NCBI RefSeq assembly: GCF_023022965.1
Contig: NZ_CP095462.1
Span: 2,894,001-2,958,000 of the forward strand
Length of the DNA: 64,000 nucleotides
Reading direction: 5' to 3'
Source: Ectobacillus sp. JY-23
Lineage (GTDB): Bacteria; Bacillota; Bacilli; Bacillales; Bacillaceae_G
The position numbers and the translations under genes are program-made. Positions 43,443-50,563 of the stretch are shown here, piece after piece (the first letter of the stretch is position 1; each line of letters begins with the position of its first letter). Under the pieces are notes generated by a model, which was not told the origin of the DNA, ran no database searches, and saw only the letters and a list, made by a program, of their open reading frames with translations.

Positions 43443-43472
43443 GGAATGCTAGGTAGTTATACCTAGCATTCC
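43443..43472 (-). promoter_or_regulatory. Strong palindrome between the transporter and tetR genes
   Basis: GGAATGCTAGGTA-GTTA-TACCTAGCATTCC: 13-bp perfect arms and no T-run on either side. It could be an operator, an mRNA-stabilising hairpin or a partial attenuator. It lies about 22 bp before the tetR start. Confidence 0.55.
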
Positions 43473-43511
43473 AATTATAGCAATGATTATCTATGAAAAG
43501 CACCTGCTGTT

Positions 43512-45461
43512 TTATTCGTAGCGCAACGATTCCATTGGGTCCAGCTTAGCAGCTTTTGTAGCCGGAAGCATCGCTGCAAGAATGCTGATGACCACACTAA
43601 TTAAAATACCGACCAGCATGTAAAATGGACTTATATGAATAAGCTTTGCGTCAAATATTTGGTGCATTACGTTGTTGCCCAGCGCACCGATACCTGCGGC
43701 GATAAGAACCCCGATGACGCCGCTTGTAAGTCCCAAAACAGTTGCTTCTGCAAAAAAGATACGTTTGATATCTTTTCGTCTTGCACCGACCGCGCGCAGG
43801 ATACCGATTTCTTTTGTACGTTCAACCACGCTGATATACAATACAACGATGGTCATGATTGCGGACACTAGAAGAGAAATACCCGCCACGCTAGCTAATA
43901 CATAGGTGGCAATATTTAAGTAGTTCGTAACCTGACTTAAAATATTTCCTACTCCTGTTCCTGTAAAGCCTGCTTTCTCTAGGTCAGCTGTTACGGCATC
44001 TACATGCTTTTGATCTTCTACCATGATGTCAAGCTGCGTCGCCTGCAGTGTCATGCTTTTGTCGCTATACATATCTTCAAGCGTTTTATATGTCGTGTAG
44101 GCAAGGTCTTGATTCATCGCTCCTTTAATAATTCCGGAAACCTTCATTTCCTTTGACAGGATAATCGGTCGTTTTTTTTCATCCGTTGTGTTCACATAAA
44201 ATTCGACCGTACTGCCGACTAGTTTGTTAGGAGAATCGGTAATCTTTTTAGCAGCCGTATCCGACAATAGAATTTCATTGTCCTTTGGTAAAGACCCGCT
44301 TGTCACATCACTTTTTACAACACTGTCGTTCATCGTTTGAAATTGAACAATGCTCACGGATGTATCTTGATAGTTGACGGAGCTCCCCATCGTTAGTGTA
44401 AATACTTTGTCTGCGCTTTTTACGTATTTTAGCTCTTTTACTTCATCAAGGTCAGAATCCGTTAATGGAACGGTTTGTTGTGCTGGATTCGGTAATGGAC
44501 TTTGTGCTTTATCGGTTCTTCCTTCAGGTGCTTTTGTCACCTGAATCAAATTGGGATTGAGATTGGCATTTATTTCTTTATTAATATAGTTAGTAACTCC
44601 ACTTCCAAGACCGAGCATCAAAATGACGCTTAATATGCCAATTGCGCCACCAAATGAAACCAAGGCATTACGCTTCAGATTCAAACTTACATTTTTGGTT
44701 GCCATCTTCATGGCGGCACCAAAGCCAAGATTTTTCGGCTTAGCCATCTTTTTGGAGCGACTTCCCGTATAGAACGCCCTTAATTCTTCATCCTTCACAA
44801 TTTTCCCATCATCCATCGTAATGATACGTGTTCCATAATCCGCAACCTTTTGGGAGTGGGTGACCGTAATGACAAGCTTTCCTTTTGCGGCAATCTGATC
44901 AAGCAATTGCATAATCTGTTCGCTGTTCTTTTTATCCAATGCTCCTGTAGGCTCGTCCGCTAAAATGATATCGGGATCATTAGATAAAGCCCTTGCGATT
45001 GCAACCCGTTGTTTTTGTCCCCCTGATAGTTGATTCGGCTTTTTGTTTAAATGATTGCCAAGACCCAATTCTGTTAAAATTTCAGTGGCCTTTTTGGTTC
45101 TTTCCAATTTATTCATACTCGTAAGCTGCATAGTCATTAAGACATTGTCTAACACAGATAAGTGAGAGATGAGATTGAAACTTTGAAAAATAAATCCAAT
45201 TTTTAATTTACGATAAGCATCCAGTTCTTTTTCTGTCATATCACGAAGGTCTTTTCCTTCTATAGCAACACTGCCTTCAAAATCGCGATCCATACCGCCG
45301 ATAATGTTCATTAGCGTAGATTTTCCGCTTCCAGATTCTCCTAAGATTGACACGAACTCTCCTTTTTCAAACGATACATTTATACCGTGCAAAACCTGTA
45401 CTTTATCTTTATTACCAAGGCGGTATGATTTTGTAATATTGGAGACTTGGATATAGCTCAT
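43512..45461 (-). CDS. MacB-like ABC transporter, ATPase fused to FtsX-type permease
   Basis: 649 residues. N-terminal ATPase: Walker A GESGSGKST, signature LSGGQKQRVAIARAL, Walker B ILADEPTGALD. A membrane segment follows near 275 (FGGAIGILSVILMLGLGSGV), then a large extracytoplasmic MacB core domain and three C-terminal segments (VLASVAGISLLVSAIMTIVV, ending DPMESLRYE). Such mechanotransmission transporters expel antimicrobial peptides or lipids or control cell-wall enzymes. GGGAGG precedes the ATG. Head gene of a transporter-tetR operon with its own promoter and operator. Confidence 0.92.
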   Translation of the reverse strand: MSYIQVSNITKSYRLGNKDKVQVLHGINVSFEKGEFVSILGESGSGKSTLMNIIGGMDRDFEGSVAIEGKDLRDMTEKELDAYRKLKIGFIFQSFNLISHLSVLDNVLMTMQLTSMNKLERTKKATEILTELGLGNHLNKKPNQLSGGQKQRVAIARALSNDPDIILADEPTGALDKKNSEQIMQLLDQIAAKGKLVITVTHSQKVADYGTRIITMDDGKIVKDEELRAFYTGSRSKKMAKPKNLGFGAAMKMATKNVSLNLKRNALVSFGGAIGILSVILMLGLGSGVTNYINKEINANLNPNLIQVTKAPEGRTDKAQSPLPNPAQQTVPLTDSDLDEVKELKYVKSADKVFTLTMGSSVNYQDTSVSIVQFQTMNDSVVKSDVTSGSLPKDNEILLSDTAAKKITDSPNKLVGSTVEFYVNTTDEKKRPIILSKEMKVSGIIKGAMNQDLAYTTYKTLEDMYSDKSMTLQATQLDIMVEDQKHVDAVTADLEKAGFTGTGVGNILSQVTNYLNIATYVLASVAGISLLVSAIMTIVVLYISVVERTKEIGILRAVGARRKDIKRIFFAEATVLGLTSGVIGVLIAAGIGALGNNVMHQIFDAKLIHISPFYMLVGILISVVISILAAMLPATKAAKLDPMESLRYE

Positions 45462-45530
45462 GACGTGTTCCTCCCTGTTTTTACGTACTTTAAAGATAGG
45501 ATCCGTATCAATAGAGTACGTATATTTCTA

Positions 45531-45552
45531 AAAACGGACAACTGTCCGTTTT
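45531..45552. promoter_or_regulatory. Operator of the MacB-like/tetR operon
   Basis: AAAACGGACA-AC-TGTCCGTTTT, a perfect 10-base-arm palindrome located at the expected transcription start just downstream of the promoter at 45557-45585, the usual place for a TetR repressor site. Confidence 0.75.
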
Positions 45553-45556
45553 CTTG

Positions 45557-45585
45557 ATGTTAGCACTCAAATATAGTGGTGTCAA
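45557..45585 (-). promoter_or_regulatory. Promoter of the MacB-like/tetR operon
   Basis: On the minus strand TTGACA, a 17-bp spacer and TAACAT, directly upstream of the palindromic operator. Confidence 0.75.
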
Positions 45586-45625
45586 TAGATTTTATATGTC
45601 CTTTACCATGTATAAATAAATGGTA

Positions 45626-45655
45626 TTGACAAAAAAGGACGCTTTTTCATATAAT
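45626..45655 (+). promoter_or_regulatory. Promoter of the DUF2294/sbtA operon
   Basis: Perfect TTGACA and TATAAT separated by 18 bp. Start expected near 45662, giving a leader of about 190 bases. Confidence 0.8.
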
Positions 45656-45661
45656 AACTTC

Positions 45662-45852
45662 AACATCATAAGACCGAAGGATTTGGGGAAGCAATTGACA
45701 AGAAAATCTGCTTTAGCATTTTGCACTGCATGCAGGGCAAAGTGAAAAAGCAGCTTGTTGTACGATTGGGTCCACTGTAAATCGGTATGTTCTTTTTGGG
45801 TATAGTACCAAAGAGAATATACCGATTTTTTTTATATGTTGGAGGTGGAATC
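45662..45852 (+). promoter_or_regulatory. Structured leader with abutting terminator, riboswitch-like, class not recognised
   Basis: A nested stem is visible: ACAAG / CTTGT, CTGCTTT / AAAGCAG, TTTGC / GCAAA and an inner CTGC-AT-GCAG (about 45696-45763). A terminator follows: AAATCGGTAT / ATACCGATTT with an inner TTCTTTTTGG / CCAAAGAGAA, then TTTTTTT, ending just before GGAGGTGG and the ATG at 45853. Upstream ACCGA (about 45673) can pair with TCGGT in the terminator's 5' arm, a possible antiterminator. I could not match it to a known class. Confidence 0.6.
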
Positions 45853-46206
45853 ATGACTAAGGGCGAGATGGAAAATACACTGAGTAAAGCGCTCACGCAA
45901 TGGGAAAAGGAATATTTGGGACGCGGCTCGGTATTAGTGAAAACGGATATTATGCGTAATATGGTTGTTGTGTTGTTAAAAGGAATTTTGACGCCTGCAG
46001 AGAAAGCACTGACCGAAACACGAGAAGGAATTTTATCGGTGAAAAAAATACGCGCTGATCTCGTAGAAACAGGGGCAGAGCAGCTAAAAGAAATTGTACA
46101 AGAAATTACAGGTGTAGCGGCTATGAGTTTCTATACAGACATTAGCACGCGCACAGGAGAACGTATTATGGTCTTTATGATGGAACGTTCATTAGAACAA
46201 AAATAA
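45853..46206 (+). CDS. DUF2294 protein (YbcI-like)
   Basis: 117 residues from the ATG at 45853 with GGAGGTGG upstream. Sequence MTKGEMENTLSKALTQWEKE, then VLVKTDIMRNMVVVLLKGIL and EITGVAAMSFYTDISTRTGE fits the DUF2294 family, found near inorganic-carbon genes in Bacillus (the ybc region of B. subtilis). No catalytic motif is known. Soluble, small. Its place ahead of a bicarbonate permease suggests a regulatory or accessory role in carbon uptake, by inference only. Confidence 0.78.
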   Translation: MTKGEMENTLSKALTQWEKEYLGRGSVLVKTDIMRNMVVVLLKGILTPAEKALTETREGILSVKKIRADLVETGAEQLKEIVQEITGVAAMSFYTDISTRTGERIMVFMMERSLEQK

Positions 46207-46247
46207 ACTGGTCGATGTTCAAAATGCCGCTTTAGCAAGTTGAAGAT

Positions 46248-46294
46248 AAACCGGAAATAAACAAGCAAATTGCTTGTTTATTTCCGGTTTTTTT
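46248..46294 (+). terminator. Terminator abutting the sbtA ribosome site
   Basis: Stem of about 20 bp, ACCGGAAATAAACAAGCA / TGCTTGTTTATTTCCGGT, followed by TTTTTTT. The sbtA ribosome site AAAGGAGTGG begins about 7 bases later, so no promoter fits between them. Confidence 0.85.
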
Positions 46295-46316
46295 AATGAG
46301 AAAAGGAGTGGATAGC

Positions 46317-47297
46317 ATGGAGCTTGTACTACAAAATGTATTAACGCCTGCCGTGTTGTTTTTTATCTTGGGTATATTCGCAGCAGTAGTAAAATCTGAT
46401 TTAAAGTTTCCGCAAGGACTCAGTGAGTTTTTAAGTATATATTTGCTTGTTGCAATCGGATTGAAGGGAGGTGTGGAGCTTTCAAAGCATCCCTTATCTG
46501 AAGTGTCAGGCCCAATGCTTGGCGTGTTGTGTTTAGGAATGCTGATTCCTGTTGTTGTGATGCTGATTGCCGAAAGAATAGGTCTTGATCGAAAGAATGC
46601 AGCAGCCCTTGCGGCGTGCTACGGATCTGTCAGCATTGTCACATACGGAGCTGGCGTGACATTTCTTGAACAAACCGGTGCTTCTTTTGAAAGCTATATG
46701 AGCGCTATGGTTGTTTTAATGGAGAGCCCTGCCATTTTTGTTGCGCTGTATTTACTAAAGCTACGCGAGAATACAGCACCTTCTGTACAACTCGGAATTG
46801 TTGCAAAAACAGGTGATGCTTCTCTACTTCGGGAGAGCTTGTTTGGCAAAAGTATTTTACTTTTAGTAGGAAGTCTTCTCATTGGTTTGACGCTTGGTAC
46901 AAAGGCAGTACCTGTCATAAAGCCGCTGTTTATTGATTTGTATGGCAGTATGTTAGTCTTATTCCTGCTGAATATGGGTGTTGTTGCCGGACAACGTTTA
47001 CCGTCCATATTTTCTTATGGCATAAAATTGATTGGGCTGGGAATTCTGTTTCCGTTGATGTTCGGTACGACAGGGGTGCTTGTTGGTTATATATCTGGTT
47101 TGTCAGCAGGCGGAATGATGCTGATGGGTGTGCTGGCTGGCAGTGCTTCCTACATTGCAGCACCAGCAGCATTGCGGGCATCTGTTCCTGAGGCGAATGC
47201 TTCTATTTATCTAGGTTTGGCACTCGGCGTTACGTTTCCATTTAATCTTATATTTGGTATTCCATTATACTATCAAATTGCCTTACTACTGGCATAA
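46317..47297 (+). CDS. sbtA: SbtA-family sodium-dependent bicarbonate permease
   Basis: About 326 residues from the ATG at 46317 (AAAGGAGTGG 9 bases before). Ten hydrophobic segments in two inverted halves; YLLVAIGLKGGVELSKHPLS and CYGSVSIVTYGAGVTFLEQT in the first half, GVVAGQRLPSIFSYGIKLIG and GSASYIAAPAALRASVPEAN in the second, as in SbtA. It takes up bicarbonate with sodium at the cytoplasmic membrane. It stands between DUF2294 and carbonic-anhydrase-like genes, which supports the assignment. Confidence 0.88.
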   Translation: MELVLQNVLTPAVLFFILGIFAAVVKSDLKFPQGLSEFLSIYLLVAIGLKGGVELSKHPLSEVSGPMLGVLCLGMLIPVVVMLIAERIGLDRKNAAALAACYGSVSIVTYGAGVTFLEQTGASFESYMSAMVVLMESPAIFVALYLLKLRENTAPSVQLGIVAKTGDASLLRESLFGKSILLLVGSLLIGLTLGTKAVPVIKPLFIDLYGSMLVLFLLNMGVVAGQRLPSIFSYGIKLIGLGILFPLMFGTTGVLVGYISGLSAGGMMLMGVLAGSASYIAAPAALRASVPEANASIYLGLALGVTFPFNLIFGIPLYYQIALLLA

Positions 47298-47315
47298 AGA
47301 AAGGAGATTATCTAT

Positions 47316-47753
47316 ATGATTTTAGACCAACATACACTTGTCATTGCTGATAGAGAAGGAGAAAAATGGATAAGGAAGGTCTCCGCATCCGCCCAGGTCC
47401 TTACAATATTTGATGGGTGGATTACTCATCCATTTGGATGCACAATGCGCGATGTTCTTGCGATGGTTTATGGAGAGGAAATTCAACGAATTTACGTATT
47501 GGTGCAAGAGAAAGAAGTGATATCTGTATTACAACAAATGAAAGAAGCAGGTATACCGGAAGATGTGCTGCGCACCGTTTCATACGTACCTCACGTAGAA
47601 GGTGATGTTGCACGCTGGTTAGACGGGTTTTCCACGACAAAGGATAACGTGAAGAAAAGTGTAGAGATTATTAACAATCATCCTCTTATGCCCAAACAAA
47701 TAAGGGCAGAAGGGTGGGTCATAGATTGTAACGGTGAACTTAGCGTAATCTAA
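47316..47753 (+). CDS. Carbonic-anhydrase-like protein lacking zinc ligands (YbcF-like)
   Basis: 145 residues, shorter than a normal beta-carbonic anhydrase. The end HPLMPKQIRAEGWVIDCNGE resembles the C-terminal strand of beta enzymes (HPLIPKDVPVHGFIFDxxTG), and ADREG aligns with their CxDxR segment but has no Cys. No HxxC motif is found downstream. So the usual zinc site is absent and catalysis is doubtful. AAAGGAG precedes the ATG, 18 bp after sbtA, so it is cotranscribed. It may be a regulatory relative of the enzyme; assignment is moderate. Confidence 0.6.
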   Translation: MILDQHTLVIADREGEKWIRKVSASAQVLTIFDGWITHPFGCTMRDVLAMVYGEEIQRIYVLVQEKEVISVLQQMKEAGIPEDVLRTVSYVPHVEGDVARWLDGFSTTKDNVKKSVEIINNHPLMPKQIRAEGWVIDCNGELSVI

Positions 47754-47820
47754 AAAGTATATCTCTCCTGAAATATGGTAAAATTCATATATTGATAGTG
47801 TAGATAGGAGAGGTATAGTC

Positions 47821-48077
47821 ATGGAGCATGAACGTTCACTATTTTCATTTTACTAACGAATAAAGAGTTAACCATCGTAGTACATCCTAATACAGTACAA
47901 AAAGATGTTATTGTAGCCAATGGAAAAGAGGTTCGTAGTACAGCTTTACGCAAGTTTCCTAAAAAAATTCATACAGGAGCTACTCCCATTAGCTATGGCC
48001 ATGCAGTAAAGTTTAAAACGGCTCAGGAACTTGCCGTATTTTTAAGTGAGCTACACGGAATAGTAGCATCTGAATAG
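47821..48077 (+). pseudogene. Small conserved-looking gene with a -1 frameshift
   Basis: GGAGAGG and an ATG at 47821 open a frame (MEHERSLFSF) that stops after 11 codons at CATTTTAC TAA. One extra T in the T-run would join it to an open frame reading LLTNKELTIVVHPNTVQKDV, IVANGKEVRSTALRKFPKKI and so on to a TAG at 48075. The downstream frame has no start codon of its own after its upstream stop. The product, about 85 residues, is not recognised. A terminator follows. A recent mutation, a sequence error or programmed slippage are all possible. Confidence 0.65.
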
Positions 48078-48081
48078 ATCA

Positions 48082-48107
48082 AAACGGAAGCCTAGGCTTC
48101 CGTTTCT
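48082..48107 (+). terminator. Intrinsic terminator
   Basis: Stem AAACGGAAGCC / GGCTTCCGTTT. Confidence 0.75.
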
Positions 48108-48211
48108 TGCGTTTTAGCTTGAAATGGGCGAATGAAGCAGGCACAACGTCCCGTCTCAATTCATATTTTGTTGCAGGAGTTAACTTTACACATGATATGG
48201 AGGGGACAAAA

Positions 48212-48433
48212 ATGAATCAATTCCAAAACGAATTGCAGTCACTACCAATTTCTGATTTTCAAGTTACGCAGCCTATGATGTGGGATGTGCAGCAACAATA
48301 TCATGCTGACATGCAACGCTTTGCGTGCGGTGGCTGTTTCCGTTGCGGCGGTTGTGGCGGCTGTTTCCGTTGTGGCGGTTGCGGTGGCTGTGGTGGATGT
48401 TTCCGTTGCTTCGGATGCTTCTTTATCTTCTAA
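48212..48433 (+). CDS. Heterocycloanthracin/sonorensin-family bacteriocin precursor
   Basis: 73 residues from the ATG at 48212, preceded by GGAGGGG. The leader MNQFQNELQSLPISDFQVTQ is followed by PMMWDVQQQYHADMQRFA. The core is a strict three-residue repeat with 11 cysteines: CGG and CFR units, ending CFGCFFIF. This leader-core design is characteristic of heterocycloanthracin-type precursors, whose cysteines are cyclised to thiazoles. The three modification genes lie downstream on the same strand. The DNA itself is a GGCGGTTGTGG-type repeat, prone to slippage. The protein is modified in the cytosol and then exported after leader removal. Confidence 0.95.
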   Translation: MNQFQNELQSLPISDFQVTQPMMWDVQQQYHADMQRFACGGCFRCGGCGGCFRCGGCGGCGGCFRCFGCFFIF

Positions 48434-48440
48434 AAACTAT

Positions 48441-48469
48441 AAAAAACGCCGGGGTGCCGGCGTTTTTTT
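48441..48469 (+). terminator. Terminator after the precursor gene
   Basis: Stem AAAACGCCGG / CCGGCGTTTT with a short loop and TTTTT; it should give abundant precursor mRNA apart from the enzyme operon. Confidence 0.85.
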
Positions 48470-48733
48470 ATATACGTTACTTCAAGCAATCATTGTATAT
48501 CAGGAAGGTGAAGAGGTGTGTGTGAAAAGAAAGAATGCAATATTGTGGTACTAACGTGGCTTTAGCGGAAACAAGCAATATTTGTATCACCTAGAAGATA
48601 GCTGTTAACGGTTTACTATATATGAAGCTTTGTAGGTTGCTTTTCAACTCTATGATAACACAGTAACTTGCGCATAATGGACAAAGTGATATACATAAAT
48701 TGTAAAAGATGACGTATCAATCAGGAGGGCATT
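48470..48733. other. Gap between precursor and modification operon
   Basis: About 260 bp presumably holding the enzyme operon's promoter. A GAAGAGGTG site followed by a 10-codon GTG frame (ending ILWY) at about 48522-48554 is the only hint of coding. No promoter was identified with confidence. Confidence 0.4.
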
Positions 48734-50563
48734 ATGACATTACATCCTTCGATGCGATTAAAGGTGAATAGAGATACTTGTTTTCTACCGGATCCGGACG
48801 GCGGGGTATATTTTCGTAATAATGAAAGCTCCTTTCGGATGCAGGGAAATGGGATGGTACAGTGGATTGAGAAACTATTACCTGTATGGGACGGGAGCTA
48901 CAGCTTAGCAGAGATTACAAACGGCTTGCCAGAGCCGTATCAAAACAGAGTATATGAAATCGCAAAGGTATTGTATGAAAACGGCTATGCTCGGGATGTA
49001 AGCGGTGATCGGGAACATTCGTTATCGGCGACAATTATGGAAGTGTATGCTTCCCAGATTGCTTTTTTAGATGAGCGCGGCGGTTCAGGGGCAGCACGTT
49101 TTGCAGAGTATCGCAATGCGAGTGTGATTGTCATAGGAGATCAAGGATTGCCAGCGCTCGTATCTTCTTTATTAGAATCAGGTTTGCCACGATTTCATGT
49201 ATGTGCGCTTACAGAATGTGACGAACGAATTGATGAACTAGCAGCTCATAGCCGAAAACGAGATGAAGAGATTTTGGTGGAGCAAACAGCTGCACCTGAG
49301 GATGGAAATTGGCAAGCTATGTTGCAACCATTTGATTTTGTTGTGTATGTTTCCTATGGCGGTGACACAGAGAAGCTGCTACAACTAGAACAGATTTGCC
49401 GAGAGGAAGGAAAAGTATTTCTGCCAGCCGGTTGTTTTGCAGGAATCGGGATGGCTGGTCCTATTGTTTCATCTGATGTATGCTGGGAATCAGCATGGCG
49501 TGTAATACGTGCAGAACGAGGTAAGAAATTGTCCTCCGTAGCGGGTGCGATGCTAACAAATATACTTACATTTGAGTTACTCAAGGAAGTTACAGGTGTA
49601 CGTGATGATAATGAGAAACACCGCTTTTTTCAACTAAATTTAGAAACGCTTGAAGGAGAATGGTGCTCATTTACACCGCATCCGCTCTTAGAAGGATATA
49701 AACCGAGATGGATACAGGGACTAGAAAAGCGAGAAGAGCTGCAAATGAGTGAGTTACTTTTTTATTTTAGTAAGTTAACCTCTGCAAAGTCCGGTATTTT
49801 ACATGTTTGGGAAGAAGGTAACTTAAAGCAATTGCCGCTGGCGAAATGCAGGGTGCAGGCGGTGCATCCACTATCTGAGGGACCAGCAAGTTTTTTAGAA
49901 GAAGTCATTTGTACAGCTCTGACACATGAAGAAGCGCGTAAGGAAGCTGGTTTGGTCGGCCTAGAAATGTACGTAGCAGCTATGATAGAGCATGTTGCAA
50001 AAGCTTTACCGCAGTACCGAGAGGATTGGCCTTTCATTGCTGTGGGTACAGGGGCAACAACAGCGGAAGGCATTTGTCGCGGTCTGCTGCATCGTTTGGA
50101 ATATGAATTGGCAGAACAAAACAAGTCTTACGGTGTTGCTCCTATTCAAATAAATAGACTAGAAGATACAGAGTGCAAGTTTTATTTAGAAGTATTGGAG
50201 TTAAAGAGAGAACAACCTGTTATTGGCTTGGGAGAAGAAATATGGGGCTTTCCAGTTGTGTGGGTAAAAACGGAGAGCGGCTGGTATCACAGTACAGGAT
50301 TGGATTTTACTCTTGCACTGCGTAATGCGCTTCGTCACGCAATTGAAGGAAGCTGCGTTAGTCACGAGCCATTTCTACTGCCTCAAGAGCCGCAAACACT
50401 CGACTTAGAAGGGTCGCCTTCTTATCCGGAATTATTACAATATGCTTTAACAACTTTACAGAGGCAAGAAAAAGAGTTATCTGTATTTGAAGTTGGTATA
50501 GAAACGTTCTCGAAAGAACTAGCAGGTGTATTTGGTGTTTTGGTACGAGAGGAGGGAGCGTGA
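48734..50563 (+). CDS. Thiazole-containing bacteriocin maturation protein (ThiF-like)
   Basis: 609 residues. The N-terminal region (RLKVNRDTCFLPDPDGGVYF) resembles the leader-peptide-binding wing of TOMM partner proteins, and a Rossmann-like stretch (NASVIVIGDQGLPALVSSLL) recalls E1/ThiF folds without a clear ATP-loop. This is the architecture of the putative maturation proteins found in heterocycloanthracin loci. It probably binds precursor or partners in the synthetase complex; the role is inferred from location. AGGAGGGC precedes the ATG. Its stop overlaps the next start (TGATG), so the two are coupled. Confidence 0.85.
   Translation: MTLHPSMRLKVNRDTCFLPDPDGGVYFRNNESSFRMQGNGMVQWIEKLLPVWDGSYSLAEITNGLPEPYQNRVYEIAKVLYENGYARDVSGDREHSLSATIMEVYASQIAFLDERGGSGAARFAEYRNASVIVIGDQGLPALVSSLLESGLPRFHVCALTECDERIDELAAHSRKRDEEILVEQTAAPEDGNWQAMLQPFDFVVYVSYGGDTEKLLQLEQICREEGKVFLPAGCFAGIGMAGPIVSSDVCWESAWRVIRAERGKKLSSVAGAMLTNILTFELLKEVTGVRDDNEKHRFFQLNLETLEGEWCSFTPHPLLEGYKPRWIQGLEKREELQMSELLFYFSKLTSAKSGILHVWEEGNLKQLPLAKCRVQAVHPLSEGPASFLEEVICTALTHEEARKEAGLVGLEMYVAAMIEHVAKALPQYREDWPFIAVGTGATTAEGICRGLLHRLEYELAEQNKSYGVAPIQINRLEDTECKFYLEVLELKREQPVIGLGEEIWGFPVVWVKTESGWYHSTGLDFTLALRNALRHAIEGSCVSHEPFLLPQEPQTLDLEGSPSYPELLQYALTTLQRQEKELSVFEVGIETFSKELAGVFGVLVREEGA

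Noticed and set aside
45690-45770. T-box or known metabolite riboswitch in the DUF2294 leader
   Set aside because: No T-box sequence (AGGGTGGNACCGCG) and no consensus of the purine, SAM, lysine, fluoride, guanidine or ZTP classes could be placed.
45787-45852. Upstream extension of the DUF2294 frame
   Set aside because: These codons run through the terminator hairpin; the ATG at 45853 has GGAGGTGG.
48327-48420. Possible CRISPR-like tandem repeat
   Set aside because: The short GGCGGTTGTGGC-type repeats encode the CGG/CFR units of the precursor; there are no spacers.
48285-48554. Valine/alanine-rich frame overlapping the bacteriocin precursor
   Set aside because: It is a shadow of the Cys-Gly repeat in another frame and lacks its own ribosome site.
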